From contig DASRWB010000043.1 of assembly GCA_035654775.1 (NCBI GenBank), positions 1 to 50,781 of the forward strand: a stretch of 50,781 nucleotides of DNA, given 5' to 3'. This document shows positions 43,565 to 50,781 of this stretch, piece by piece. The number at the start of each line of letters is the position of its first letter. Within the stretch, counting starts at the first letter, position 1. The notes beneath the pieces are model-generated. The model worked only from the letters and a program-made list of their open reading frames with translations, was not told the DNA's origin and did not search any database. Source of the stretch: HKST-UBA85 sp035654775 (lineage in GTDB: Bacteria; Bacteroidota; Bacteroidia; Flavobacteriales; Flavobacteriaceae). The position numbers and the translations under genes are program-made.

Positions 43565-44308
43565 ATGCTACGTGCAGTTATTGTTGACGACGAGCCCAAA
43601 GCCATAAAAGGTTTGCTTTGGGAGCTTAAACCCTTTACCTCAGAAATTCAAGTGGTTAAAACATTTACCGATCCGGAGGCTGCAATTGTCTATTTAAACT
43701 CACATACCAAACAGGTAGATTGTTTATTTTTAGACATACAAATGCCCAAAATGGATGGCTTTAATGTATTGGAAAAGCTAAATCACAGAAAAGATTTAGC
43801 CGTAATCATCACTACAGCCTACGATGATTATGCTATAAAAGCCATAAAAAAAGAAGCCATAGACTATTTGCTAAAACCCATTGATTCTGAAGACCTTAAA
43901 GAAACCCTTGCTAAACTTAAAAAATTTTCAGTTAAAAATGTAGATTACGACAAGGTAGAAACCATACTTCAAAAATTTTATTCGGAAAACAATAAGAAAA
44001 AAATCACCATAAATACTGATGGTAAATTAATATTTCTGGAGGAAGATGATATTATTTTTGCGGTTTCTGACGGAAATTACAGTACTGTTTACCTGGAAAA
44101 CGGTCAAAAAATTCTCATTTCAAAAAAAATAAAAGAAATTAACGCGCTTTTACCTGACAATGTTTTTTTTAGAATTCACAATTCGTACATTATTAACCTA
44201 AATAAGGTAAAAGAATTTATTAAAACGGAAGGATGTGTACTACTTAGCGGCGAACACAAGGTGCCTGTTGCCAGACAACGCAAAGTAGATTTCCTTGACA
44301 ATTATTAA
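43565..44308 (+). CDS. LytTR-type response regulator
   Basis: A 247-residue regulator with a receiver domain (VDDEP, D8-D9; phosphorylation site D57 in LFLDIQMPKMDG; TTAYDDYA; LLKPID) and a C-terminal LytTR DNA-binding domain (about 135-245; GKLIFLEEDDIIFAVSDGNY, then FFRIHNSYIINLNKVKEF). It pairs with the sensor kinase five bases downstream. Its probable target is the direct repeat upstream of its own gene. Confidence 0.95.
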   Translation: MLRAVIVDDEPKAIKGLLWELKPFTSEIQVVKTFTDPEAAIVYLNSHTKQVDCLFLDIQMPKMDGFNVLEKLNHRKDLAVIITTAYDDYAIKAIKKEAIDYLLKPIDSEDLKETLAKLKKFSVKNVDYDKVETILQKFYSENNKKKITINTDGKLIFLEEDDIIFAVSDGNYSTVYLENGQKILISKKIKEINALLPDNVFFRIHNSYIINLNKVKEFIKTEGCVLLSGEHKVPVARQRKVDFLDNY

Positions 44309-44313
44309 CCTAA

Positions 44314-46290
44314 ATGTCAAAATACTGCTTATATCATTTTAGTTTACGCAAGCTGCCAGGCTTATTTTTTATGTGCCTTTTTTTAAATGGTTCACTGGTA
44401 GCACAAGACAGTATTGTTGATGCTTATAAGGTTTTTGTAAAGTCGTTTGTTGCAGAAAAAAACACACTTTTTCATCACATAGACCAAAAATTATCTCCTT
44501 ATAAAGCAGATACTACAAAAATGCGTTATTTAATAGAAAAAAGCGCTGCTGAAAACTACCCTGAAGCACAAAGCTACGCACTGAATATGCTGGGAATTTA
44601 CTACAGAAACATTTCAAATTATGATGAAGCTATTGGCTTACATTTAGATGCCTTAAATCAAGCCAAGCTATGTGGAAATATAAATCTAGAAGTGATAAGC
44701 TACAACATGCTGGGTGTGGTTTACCGAAGACTGGACTTAATTCGAACGGCACTAGACTATCACAAGCAAGCTTTGGACTTGGCAGAGTCTGCACCAAACC
44801 CTAATGAAGATTTAAAAGCCAGTATTGCCGTTTCGCAAAACAGCATGGGAAATATTTATCTAGTTTTGAAACAATATGATATGGCCTTAAGCCTGTTTCA
44901 GAAATCGGTGCTTATTGAAACTGAACTAAACAATAAACTCGGACTGGCAATTAATCATCAAAATATAGGTTATGCCCTAGAAGAAAAAGGGAAACTGGAT
45001 GAAGCTTTACGCAATTACAACATGTCTTTATCCCACAACGAAGAAATAAATTCTAGTGTAGGTAAGGTGATTTGCTACAACAGCATTGGTAAAATTTATA
45101 TTAAAAAAGGACAGTACAAAGAGGCCTTTTCATTAATTAAACAAGCTATGGAGATGGCTTTACAACTTGGAGACCAATTTTACATAGCCACTTCCTACAA
45201 CAACCTTGGCTGGGCACAATTAAACATGAACCAACTGGAAGATGCCCAAAACAGTCTAGACCAAGCCCTAAAAATAGCTCAAGAATACAACTTAAAATCC
45301 AGCGAAATAGAAGCCTTTGCTCACCTATCAGAATTACACTCAAAAAAGCAAAACTACAAACTGGCATTTGAGTACTACAAGAAATCTCAAAATCTGGATA
45401 AAATATTGACCAACGACAGAAACATACAGTATGTAAATGACCTTATATTAAAATATGAAAGCGAAAAAAAGAACAACCAAATAAAGGCCTTAGCCAGCGA
45501 AAATGAAATTGTAAAATTAAAACTCTCACAAAGCAAAAAACTGTATTTGTTTGGTTTAGGAAGCTTGCTTTTACTTATTGCCATTCTTTACATATTGTAC
45601 CGTCAACGAAAACTTAAAGACGAGAAGAAAATTATAACGTTAGAGCAAGACATGCTCAGAAACCAAATGAACCCGCATTTTATTTTTAATGCGCTCAACT
45701 CTATTAAACTTTATATCGTAAATAATGAAAAAGAAAATGCCGTATTTTACTTGAATAAATTTTCAAAACTCATTAGAAAAACACTAGTTGCTTCAACCGA
45801 AAAAGACATTTCCCTTAAAGAAGAACTGGAAACCATGTCGCTCTATATGAATATAGAAAATATTCGGTTTTCCAACGAAATAAACTACACGGTTTCCGTA
45901 GACAAAACCATAGACACGAGTCTGGTTAAAGTTCCTTCATTAATTTTGCAACCTTTTCTGGAAAATGCAATTTGGCATGGTCTTTCTACAAAAAAAGGGC
46001 AAAAAAACATTACTCTGAAAGTAGAAAACAAGCATCCCGGTTTTGTCACCATAAAAATTACAGATAATGGAGTAGGCAGAAAGGTCTCTGCCGAGATAAA
46101 ATCTAAAAAATCATTGAATCGAAAATCAGTAGGAATTGCACTTACTAAAGAACGCCTGGAAAATTTCTCCAAACATTTTACCGCCAACTACAAACTGGAA
46201 ATCATAGATCTTTACAAGGATAATGTTCCGATAGGAACACAGGTAGTTTTAAAAATTCCAACCACAAAAACTGTACTTAAAACCGCCTGA
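44314..46290 (+). CDS. LytS-type sensor histidine kinase with TPR sensor region
   Basis: A 658-residue kinase. N-terminal hydrophobic signal (LPGLFFMCLFLNGSLVAQ), about seven tetratricopeptide-like repeats (about 75-370) in the periplasm, one membrane segment (about 409-428), then a His-kinase domain of the LytS type with NQMNPHFIFNALNS (His near 454) and an ATPase domain (ENAIWHGLS; DNGVGR). Members with TPRs are common in Bacteroidota and their signals are mostly unknown. Cognate to the LytTR regulator upstream. The stop abuts that of the convergent DUF3109 gene with no terminator. Confidence 0.94.
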   Translation: MSKYCLYHFSLRKLPGLFFMCLFLNGSLVAQDSIVDAYKVFVKSFVAEKNTLFHHIDQKLSPYKADTTKMRYLIEKSAAENYPEAQSYALNMLGIYYRNISNYDEAIGLHLDALNQAKLCGNINLEVISYNMLGVVYRRLDLIRTALDYHKQALDLAESAPNPNEDLKASIAVSQNSMGNIYLVLKQYDMALSLFQKSVLIETELNNKLGLAINHQNIGYALEEKGKLDEALRNYNMSLSHNEEINSSVGKVICYNSIGKIYIKKGQYKEAFSLIKQAMEMALQLGDQFYIATSYNNLGWAQLNMNQLEDAQNSLDQALKIAQEYNLKSSEIEAFAHLSELHSKKQNYKLAFEYYKKSQNLDKILTNDRNIQYVNDLILKYESEKKNNQIKALASENEIVKLKLSQSKKLYLFGLGSLLLLIAILYILYRQRKLKDEKKIITLEQDMLRNQMNPHFIFNALNSIKLYIVNNEKENAVFYLNKFSKLIRKTLVASTEKDISLKEELETMSLYMNIENIRFSNEINYTVSVDKTIDTSLVKVPSLILQPFLENAIWHGLSTKKGQKNITLKVENKHPGFVTIKITDNGVGRKVSAEIKSKKSLNRKSVGIALTKERLENFSKHFTANYKLEIIDLYKDNVPIGTQVVLKIPTTKTVLKTA

Positions 46291-46857
46291 TTACTTGTAG
46301 TTTTCTGCCACTTGCTCCAACTCGCTATACCAGTCTTCACCAAACTTTCTAATTAAAGCTTCCTTTACAAATTTATACACAGGCACTTGTAAACTTTCAC
46401 CTAAGCTACACGCCGGATCGCAAATAGGCCACTTGTCATAATTTACCGCTGCAAACTCTGAATACTGTTTAACTCTAATAGGGTAAAGATGACAAGAAAC
46501 CGGCTTTTTCCACGCAATAACATCTTCATTATACGCCTGTTCTATAGCACATAAGGCTGTACCTTGCTCATTAAAAAACACATATGCACACTCCGCATTA
46601 TTTACCAGTGGCGTTTCGTATTCTCCATCTTCTGTTGTGATAAAAACGCCTTGTTTTTCAATAGCTAAAAGACCTTCAGCTCTTAAATACGGTTTTAGTA
46701 AAGGATAGATTTTTTGCAGTATTTGTGTTTCTTCTTGTTCTAGCGGAGCGCCGGCATCACCTTCCACACAGCACGCGCCTTTACATGCAGTTAAGTTGCA
46801 CACAAAATCCTTTTCTATTATTTCTTCTGAAATAAGGGTTTTTCCTAGTTGAAACAT
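46291..46857 (-). CDS. DUF3109 family cysteine-rich protein
   Basis: A 188-residue protein with eight or more Cys in motifs such as CNLTACKGACCVEGD (N-terminus), CHLYPIRV and CDPACSLGE, probably binding zinc or an iron-sulfur cluster like YkgJ-type proteins. The function is unknown. An exact -7 box TATATTTG on the minus strand (46862-46869) ends four bases before the ATG, so the transcript is probably leaderless. Confidence 0.85.
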   Translation of the reverse strand: MFQLGKTLISEEIIEKDFVCNLTACKGACCVEGDAGAPLEQEETQILQKIYPLLKPYLRAEGLLAIEKQGVFITTEDGEYETPLVNNAECAYVFFNEQGTALCAIEQAYNEDVIAWKKPVSCHLYPIRVKQYSEFAAVNYDKWPICDPACSLGESLQVPVYKFVKEALIRKFGEDWYSELEQVAENYK

Positions 46858-46982
46858 AATGCAAATATACCGTATACAAAAACAATTTACTATTCAAAAA
46901 AAGATAAAAACTTTACCTTATTTTAATACGTGTATTAGGTAATAAATACCGAAATTTGCATCAAAATTTATAATTAACTGTC

Positions 46983-47564
46983 ATGCAATTCAGTATAAAA
47001 GAAATATTTACGGCCTTTATGGTTCTTTTTGCGGTTATAGACATTGTAGGAAACGTTCCCATTGTTATTGATTTACGAAAAAAAGTAGGTCATATACAAA
47101 GTGAGAAAGCCTCCATAGTTGCCGGCGTGATTATGATTATGTTTTTGTTTTTGGGACAAAACATTTTATCGCTCATTGGTATAGGAGTTAACAGTTTTGC
47201 TGTTGCCGGCGCCTTTGTAATTTTCTTTATTGCCCTTGAAATGATTTTGGGCATTACGCTTTATAAGCAAGATGAAGAAGAAGCCTTAAACGCTACCATT
47301 TTCCCGTTGGCATTTCCATTAATTGCCGGACCGGGAAGTTTAACCACCTTGCTTTCTTTACGAGCAGAATTCAAAATTGAAAATATTATTATCGCTATTA
47401 TACTCAACGTAATTATTATTTTTATTGTCTTAAAAACCTCATCAAAAATTGAACGGCTGATAGGTAAAAATGGTATCAGCATTATTAGAAAAGTTTTTGG
47501 TGTAATTTTACTGGCGATTGCGGTTAAACTTTTTGCACACAATATTAAAGCCCTATTTGTATAA
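46983..47564 (+). CDS. MarC family integral membrane protein
   Basis: A 193-residue protein with six hydrophobic segments and the family pattern (FTAFMVLFAVIDIVGNVPIVIDL; FPLAFPLIAGPGSLTTLL). Despite the MarC name, members have no proven role in drug resistance. The promoter is probably GAAATTTG about 25 bases upstream. A 14-base inverted repeat TAATAC GT GTATTA at 46924-46937 lies in the shared divergent region. First of three closely spaced genes. Confidence 0.9.
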   Translation: MQFSIKEIFTAFMVLFAVIDIVGNVPIVIDLRKKVGHIQSEKASIVAGVIMIMFLFLGQNILSLIGIGVNSFAVAGAFVIFFIALEMILGITLYKQDEEEALNATIFPLAFPLIAGPGSLTTLLSLRAEFKIENIIIAIILNVIIIFIVLKTSSKIERLIGKNGISIIRKVFGVILLAIAVKLFAHNIKALFV

Positions 47565-47570
47565 TTTTTT

Positions 47571-47774
47571 ATGAAAATTTTTATCCGAATTTTGATTTTT
47601 GCGGCCATAGGTCTTATCCTTTTTAACGCATCAAAAATAAGTGATGCACCCTTACTTGAAGGCAACAACCTAACCGCGCTCATTACCATTATGGCTTTAG
47701 CGTGTGCTATTGTATTGCTCTTAATACTGAATACTTCTAAAAACATTGAAAAGAAAGTAAAAAACAGAAAATGA
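47571..47774 (+). CDS. Small two-TM membrane protein
   Basis: A 67-residue protein with two hydrophobic segments (about 3-21 and 34-53) and a Lys-rich tail. Six bases after marC and overlapping the next gene by ATGA. No family recognised; it could be a partner of either neighbour. Confidence 0.7.
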   Translation: MKIFIRILIFAAIGLILFNASKISDAPLLEGNNLTALITIMALACAIVLLLILNTSKNIEKKVKNRK

Positions 47775-48382
47775 ATTTTGAGGTTTTAATCATTGGCGGT
47801 GGTGCAGCCGGGTTATCCTGTGCTTTAGTATTGGGTTCAGCTCACGAAAAAACCTATGCAAAAAATAAAACCATAGGTATTATCGCACACCAAAGAGCTT
47901 CACATTTACAAAGTGCAAAGTTTAACAATGTGCTAGGGTTAGCTCCGGGTACTACAGGCGCTTCTATTCTTACTGACGGAAAAAAACAATTAGCGCATCT
48001 ATATCCTCATGTTACCCAAATTGAAAAAGGAAAAGCAACCGAGATTAAATTCTTAACTAACGGTTTTAAGATTGACACAAATAAAGCTGTTTATCATGCC
48101 AAAATAGTGGTGGTAGCCGTTGGTTACACCGATTTGTTCACCATTAAGGGATTAGAGCACTACATTGAACCGCATCCCAGAGCGGAAACTGAAAAAAACA
48201 GAATTTGGCTCAAAAACAACAATCACTTGATAGAAAAAGGGCTTTATGTTGCCGGAACCTTGGCCGGATGGCGAAGTCAATTTGCTATAGCTTCCGGTAG
48301 TGGTGCACATGTAGCCACTGATATTTTAACCCTGTGGAATGCAGGCAAACATACAAAAGTACACGACAAGGTAAGCCCTTAA
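47771..48382 (+). CDS. Short FAD-dependent oxidoreductase related to thioredoxin reductase
   Basis: A 203-residue flavoprotein. N-terminal Rossmann motif IIGGGAAGLSCALVLG and C-terminal FAD motif GLYVAGTLAGWRSQFAIASGSGAHVA fit the thioredoxin reductase family. It is about 100 residues shorter than TrxB, lacks the redox CxxC and apparently the NADPH-binding domain. It therefore is not a thioredoxin reductase; electron donor and substrate are unknown. Its stop overlaps that of the convergent S41 gene. Confidence 0.82.
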   Translation: MNFEVLIIGGGAAGLSCALVLGSAHEKTYAKNKTIGIIAHQRASHLQSAKFNNVLGLAPGTTGASILTDGKKQLAHLYPHVTQIEKGKATEIKFLTNGFKIDTNKAVYHAKIVVVAVGYTDLFTIKGLEHYIEPHPRAETEKNRIWLKNNNHLIEKGLYVAGTLAGWRSQFAIASGSGAHVATDILTLWNAGKHTKVHDKVSP

Positions 48383-49998
48383 AACTCTTCTTGACTAAGT
48401 TTTATTACTTCTTCTATCACAATGTCACTTGTGCCTATTACTTCCTGGTAAGACCCTTCATTAAACAATTGTTCTGCAAAAAATGCTTTTATAAATAGTT
48501 TTATTTCATCTTTATAGGCAATAAAGGTTATCTTGGTTTTGAGCCGTTGATTTAAATATTCCTGAAAGTCAACAAGCATAGCCTCATCCACTTGAAATTG
48601 ATGCAAGAATTCCGGTTTTGAAAGTTGCTGGTAATCGTTTCTGTTTTTTTCAATCTGTTCAAACACAAAATAGCTGATTAACCCACGGTTAATTAAAAAA
48701 TAAAGGGTTTCGTTTTCCATGCTTGAATCTATAGGCACAAATACATCCGGAATAATGCCGCCGCCGCCGTAAACAATTTTCCCCTTGGGTGTGGTAAATT
48801 TTAAGGAATCGGCTACTTTTATTTTGTCTTCTTCTTGCAACTCTCCGGTGCGTAATCTTTCCAGATATTCGTCATAATAGTCCTGATGTCCTTGATCATA
48901 AGCTCTTTGAATGGAGCGTCCTGTGGGTGTGTAGTATCGCGAAACGGTTAGTCGTACTGCGCTGCCATCACCCAAATCCATTTCGCGTTGTACCAATCCT
49001 TTTCCGTATGAGCGTCTACCAACAATTACGCCTTTATCGTTATCTTGCAATGCGCCGGCTATAATTTCGCTTGCTGAGGCCGAGTTTTCGTTTATCAAGA
49101 CATATACCTTTCCGTTTTCGAAATCGCCTTTTTTAGTGGCGTAGCTTTTTTCAATTTGACCGCGCTTATTCTTGGTGTATAAAATTAATGTTTCGTCTTC
49201 TAAAAATTCATCTGCTATTTGCTCGGCTACTCCTAAAAATCCGCCGGGATTGTCGCGCAGGTCTAAAGCCAGTTGTGTGGCTCCGGACTTTATGAGCTTA
49301 GTCAGCGCTTTTTTGAATTCTTTATAAGTAGACTCGGCAAAGCGGTTTATTTTAATATATCCTAAATTTGCAGTTAGCATATAGGCTGCATCCACACTCT
49401 TTAAAGGAACGTGATCTCGCTTTACGGAAAAGTCTAAAAGCTTGTCTTGACTTTTGCGGTACACTTTTAGGTTTACTGTAGAATGTAATGGGCCTTTTAG
49501 TTTTTCTATGATTTGGTCGTTTACTAAGTTTTCACCGTAAATTGAATCGCCATTAGCCATAAGTATTCTGTCGCCGCCTTTTATTCCGGCTTTATCACTT
49601 GGACCATTTTTTATGGTTCTTATCACTGTTATGGTGTCTTTATAGGTATAAAAGCTAATGCCTATACCTACAAAATCGCCTTTCATGTTTTCTGAAACGC
49701 GTTGCATTTCTTCTTTGGAAATATACACCGAGTGCGGATCCAGATTTTCAAGAATGCCATTAACCGTAACATCCACAATGCTGTCTGTGTTTACATAGTC
49801 AACATACTCGTAGTCTATATAGTCAATAAGCCTGTTGAGTTTGTCTTTTTTACTATTTGAAGAAAACAGCCTGTCTGAGGAGTCAGAAAAATTTAACTTC
49901 CCGCCAATGAATATGCCTGCCGCTATGGCAAGCCCTAAAAAAAATGGGGTGTATTTTTTATTACCCTGCTTCATGTTAGAAGTTTTGTTTTCTTCCAT
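48379..49998 (-). CDS. S41 family C-terminal processing peptidase
   Basis: Serine protease of 539 residues anchored by one N-terminal membrane segment (about 18-33), with a PDZ domain (about 108-185) and the S41 catalytic domain. The active-site Ser is in NENSASASE (about 303-311) and the catalytic Lys in GRRSYGKGLVQ (K333). A C-terminal helical extension of about 130 residues follows. It trims or degrades envelope proteins by their C-termini. Confidence 0.95.
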   Translation of the reverse strand: MEENKTSNMKQGNKKYTPFFLGLAIAAGIFIGGKLNFSDSSDRLFSSNSKKDKLNRLIDYIDYEYVDYVNTDSIVDVTVNGILENLDPHSVYISKEEMQRVSENMKGDFVGIGISFYTYKDTITVIRTIKNGPSDKAGIKGGDRILMANGDSIYGENLVNDQIIEKLKGPLHSTVNLKVYRKSQDKLLDFSVKRDHVPLKSVDAAYMLTANLGYIKINRFAESTYKEFKKALTKLIKSGATQLALDLRDNPGGFLGVAEQIADEFLEDETLILYTKNKRGQIEKSYATKKGDFENGKVYVLINENSASASEIIAGALQDNDKGVIVGRRSYGKGLVQREMDLGDGSAVRLTVSRYYTPTGRSIQRAYDQGHQDYYDEYLERLRTGELQEEDKIKVADSLKFTTPKGKIVYGGGGIIPDVFVPIDSSMENETLYFLINRGLISYFVFEQIEKNRNDYQQLSKPEFLHQFQVDEAMLVDFQEYLNQRLKTKITFIAYKDEIKLFIKAFFAEQLFNEGSYQEVIGTSDIVIEEVIKLSQEEF

Positions 49999-50207
49999 TT
50001 AATTTTTCTACTTCCCTATTTTGATTAAAAATTGGATATAAATCTGTCTCAAATTACATACCAAAAAGTAAGGTTTTCGGTATAAATGTAACCGCAAATT
50101 TTTAATTAACAACGAATAAAGGCGTGTATATAGTATTTCTGTAGTAGAATTCAACTTCGTTAATTAAATTTTATTCTGTATTTTTAGAAAACTTTAACCT
50201 TCCAACT

Positions 50208-50237
50208 ATGAAATTTCTATCAGTCTTATGTTTGTAA
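50208..50237 (+). other. Nine-codon frame before the small gene at 50228 (upstream ORF or frameshift relic)
   Basis: ATG at 50208 reads MKFLSVLCL and stops at 50237, overlapping the start of the 50228 frame in another phase. It looks like the beginning of a signal peptide. It could be a translated leader, or the true start of the next gene separated by a frameshift. A -7-like TATTTTTA lies about 20 bases upstream. Confidence 0.3.
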
Positions 50238-50449
50238 ATATAGTAAAACCCCAAAGTTTTGTTTGTGGGTTTAATATTAATCTAGAATATGAGAATTTAG
50301 GTTCAACAGCTTATACCTACTACGAGCTAACCGAAGCAGAAATAAACGACCCTAATTTTATAGACTTGTTGGAGAACAACAAATATCATATAATAAAAAA
50401 AGAAACCCAAAGCGGGGTATTATACGAAGTAACCCTTTATAAAAATTAG
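50228..50449 (+). CDS. Hypothetical protein of 73 residues
   Basis: A small acidic-to-neutral protein without a clear signal or membrane segment (for example YYELTEAEINDPNFIDLLENN) and no family I recognise. It ends one base before the start of the secreted repeat protein, so the two are probably in one operon. The start is uncertain because a signal-peptide-like frame opens 20 bases earlier in another phase. Confidence 0.5.
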   Translation: MFVNIVKPQSFVCGFNINLEYENLGSTAYTYYELTEAEINDPNFIDLLENNKYHIIKKETQSGVLYEVTLYKN

Positions 50450-50450
50450 G

Positions 50451-50781
50451 ATGTCCCGGTTTCTTTGCATCTTGTTATTATTCTCATGTGCAAGTTTTGC
50501 TCAAAGCCCCGATGTGGCTTGGCAAAAAACGTATGGTGGCACTGGTTTTGACTCAGTATACGATTTGGTGGCCTGCTCTGACGGCAACTTTTTGCTCGTT
50601 GGGCGCTCTGGAAGTTCAGTTTCCGGCAATTGTACCGAAACTACCAATGGTCTTACGGATTATTGGGTGCTTAAAGTAGATGGTTCGGGCAATATCATTT
50701 GGCAAAAAAAATATGGCGGTAATGAACTGGATAATTTATACACCGCCATAGAAGCTCCGGATGGCGGGTATTTACTCTTGG
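50451..50781 (+). CDS. Secreted repeat protein, N-terminal part (cut by window end)
   Basis: ATG at 50451 opens a frame that runs past the window edge; 110 codons are visible. Signal peptide (MSRFLCILLLFSCASFAQ), then two repeats of the pattern W-Q-K-x-Y-G-G-x-x-x-D (DVAWQKTYGGTGFDSV and NIIWQKKYGGNELDNL), each followed by GNFLLVG- or GGYLLL-type strands, as in beta-propeller proteins of Bacteroidota that are often exported by the type IX system. The C-terminal sorting domain cannot be seen. Confidence 0.8.
   Translation, partial: MSRFLCILLLFSCASFAQSPDVAWQKTYGGTGFDSVYDLVACSDGNFLLVGRSGSSVSGNCTETTNGLTDYWVLKVDGSGNIIWQKKYGGNELDNLYTAIEAPDGGYLLL

Noticed and set aside
47261..47746. A 161-codon minus-strand frame across marC and the next gene
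   Set aside because: It runs opposite membrane segments, which yields long open antisense frames. No promoter or family match was seen.
50101..50168. Inverted repeat TTTAATTAAC / GTTAATTAAA about 50 bases apart
   Set aside because: Composed only of common A/T-rich words, with no neighbouring feature that would give it a role.
1..50781. CRISPR array, insertion sequence, prophage or integrative element
   Set aside because: No spaced repeat array, transposase, integrase or terminal inverted repeats were found. The genes are mostly housekeeping or common Flavobacteriaceae families.

Overview
The window looks like ordinary chromosome from a Flavobacteriaceae-type member of the Bacteroidota. The evidence is the gene families (an ExbB/ExbD/ExbD cluster with a PorT-like barrel, a YwqK-like protein, a TonB receptor with a carboxypeptidase-regulatory-like domain), the low G+C, and repeated promoters of the Bacteroidota type (-7 box TAnnTTTG, often with TTTG about 19 bases upstream). 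No insertion sequence, prophage, CRISPR array or rRNA operon was seen.

Layout. 1-9.8 kb: a response regulator, rpoN with a PAP2-like membrane protein, a PorT-like barrel, an ExbB/ExbD energising cluster, tRNA-Ser(GGA), a tatD-ansA operon, a retropepsin-like protein with a LuxR-type response regulator, then a non-coding stretch with a duplicated operator-promoter cassette and a 33-residue membrane peptide. 9.8-15.3 kb: sucB-sucA and a prenyl diphosphate synthase, all on the minus strand. 15.3-22.3 kb: a TetR-TolC-adaptor-RND efflux operon whose promoter lies inside a perfect inverted repeat. 22.3-30.4 kb: aspS, a divergent ClC protein, a cold-shock protein, tadA, dxs and a dGTPase. 30.5-39.2 kb: a phosphate acquisition region (surface lipoprotein, TonB receptor, phosphate-selective porin, PiT transporter fused to a PhoU-like domain). 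39.3-43 kb: nrdB and nrdA. 43.2-46.3 kb: a candidate small RNA and a LytTR/LytS-type two-component pair with a probable autoregulatory operator. 46.3-50.8 kb: a DUF3109 protein, MarC, a short FAD protein, an S41 peptidase and the start of a secreted repeat protein cut by the window edge.

The most interesting signal is regulatory and lies in the phosphate region. Four promoters carry TAACATT-like units repeated every 11 bases, and in all four one unit starts exactly 25 bases before the -7 box. This resembles a PhoB-type pho box replacing the -33 element. Three drive the lipoprotein, porin and PiT genes. The fourth drives no protein gene. It points at a roughly 200-base non-coding stretch ending in an intrinsic terminator, which holds two 11-13 base segments complementary to the 5' leader of the porin gene just downstream. 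I read this as a candidate phosphate-starvation small RNA acting on the porin. The inference comes from sequence pattern only.

A second hidden pattern follows the LuxR-type regulator at 8.7-9.3 kb: two copies of an inverted repeat, each followed after exactly 20 bases by a -7 box and then by the same ten-base start of transcript. The first drives a terminated RNA of about 69 bases, the second the 33-residue peptide.
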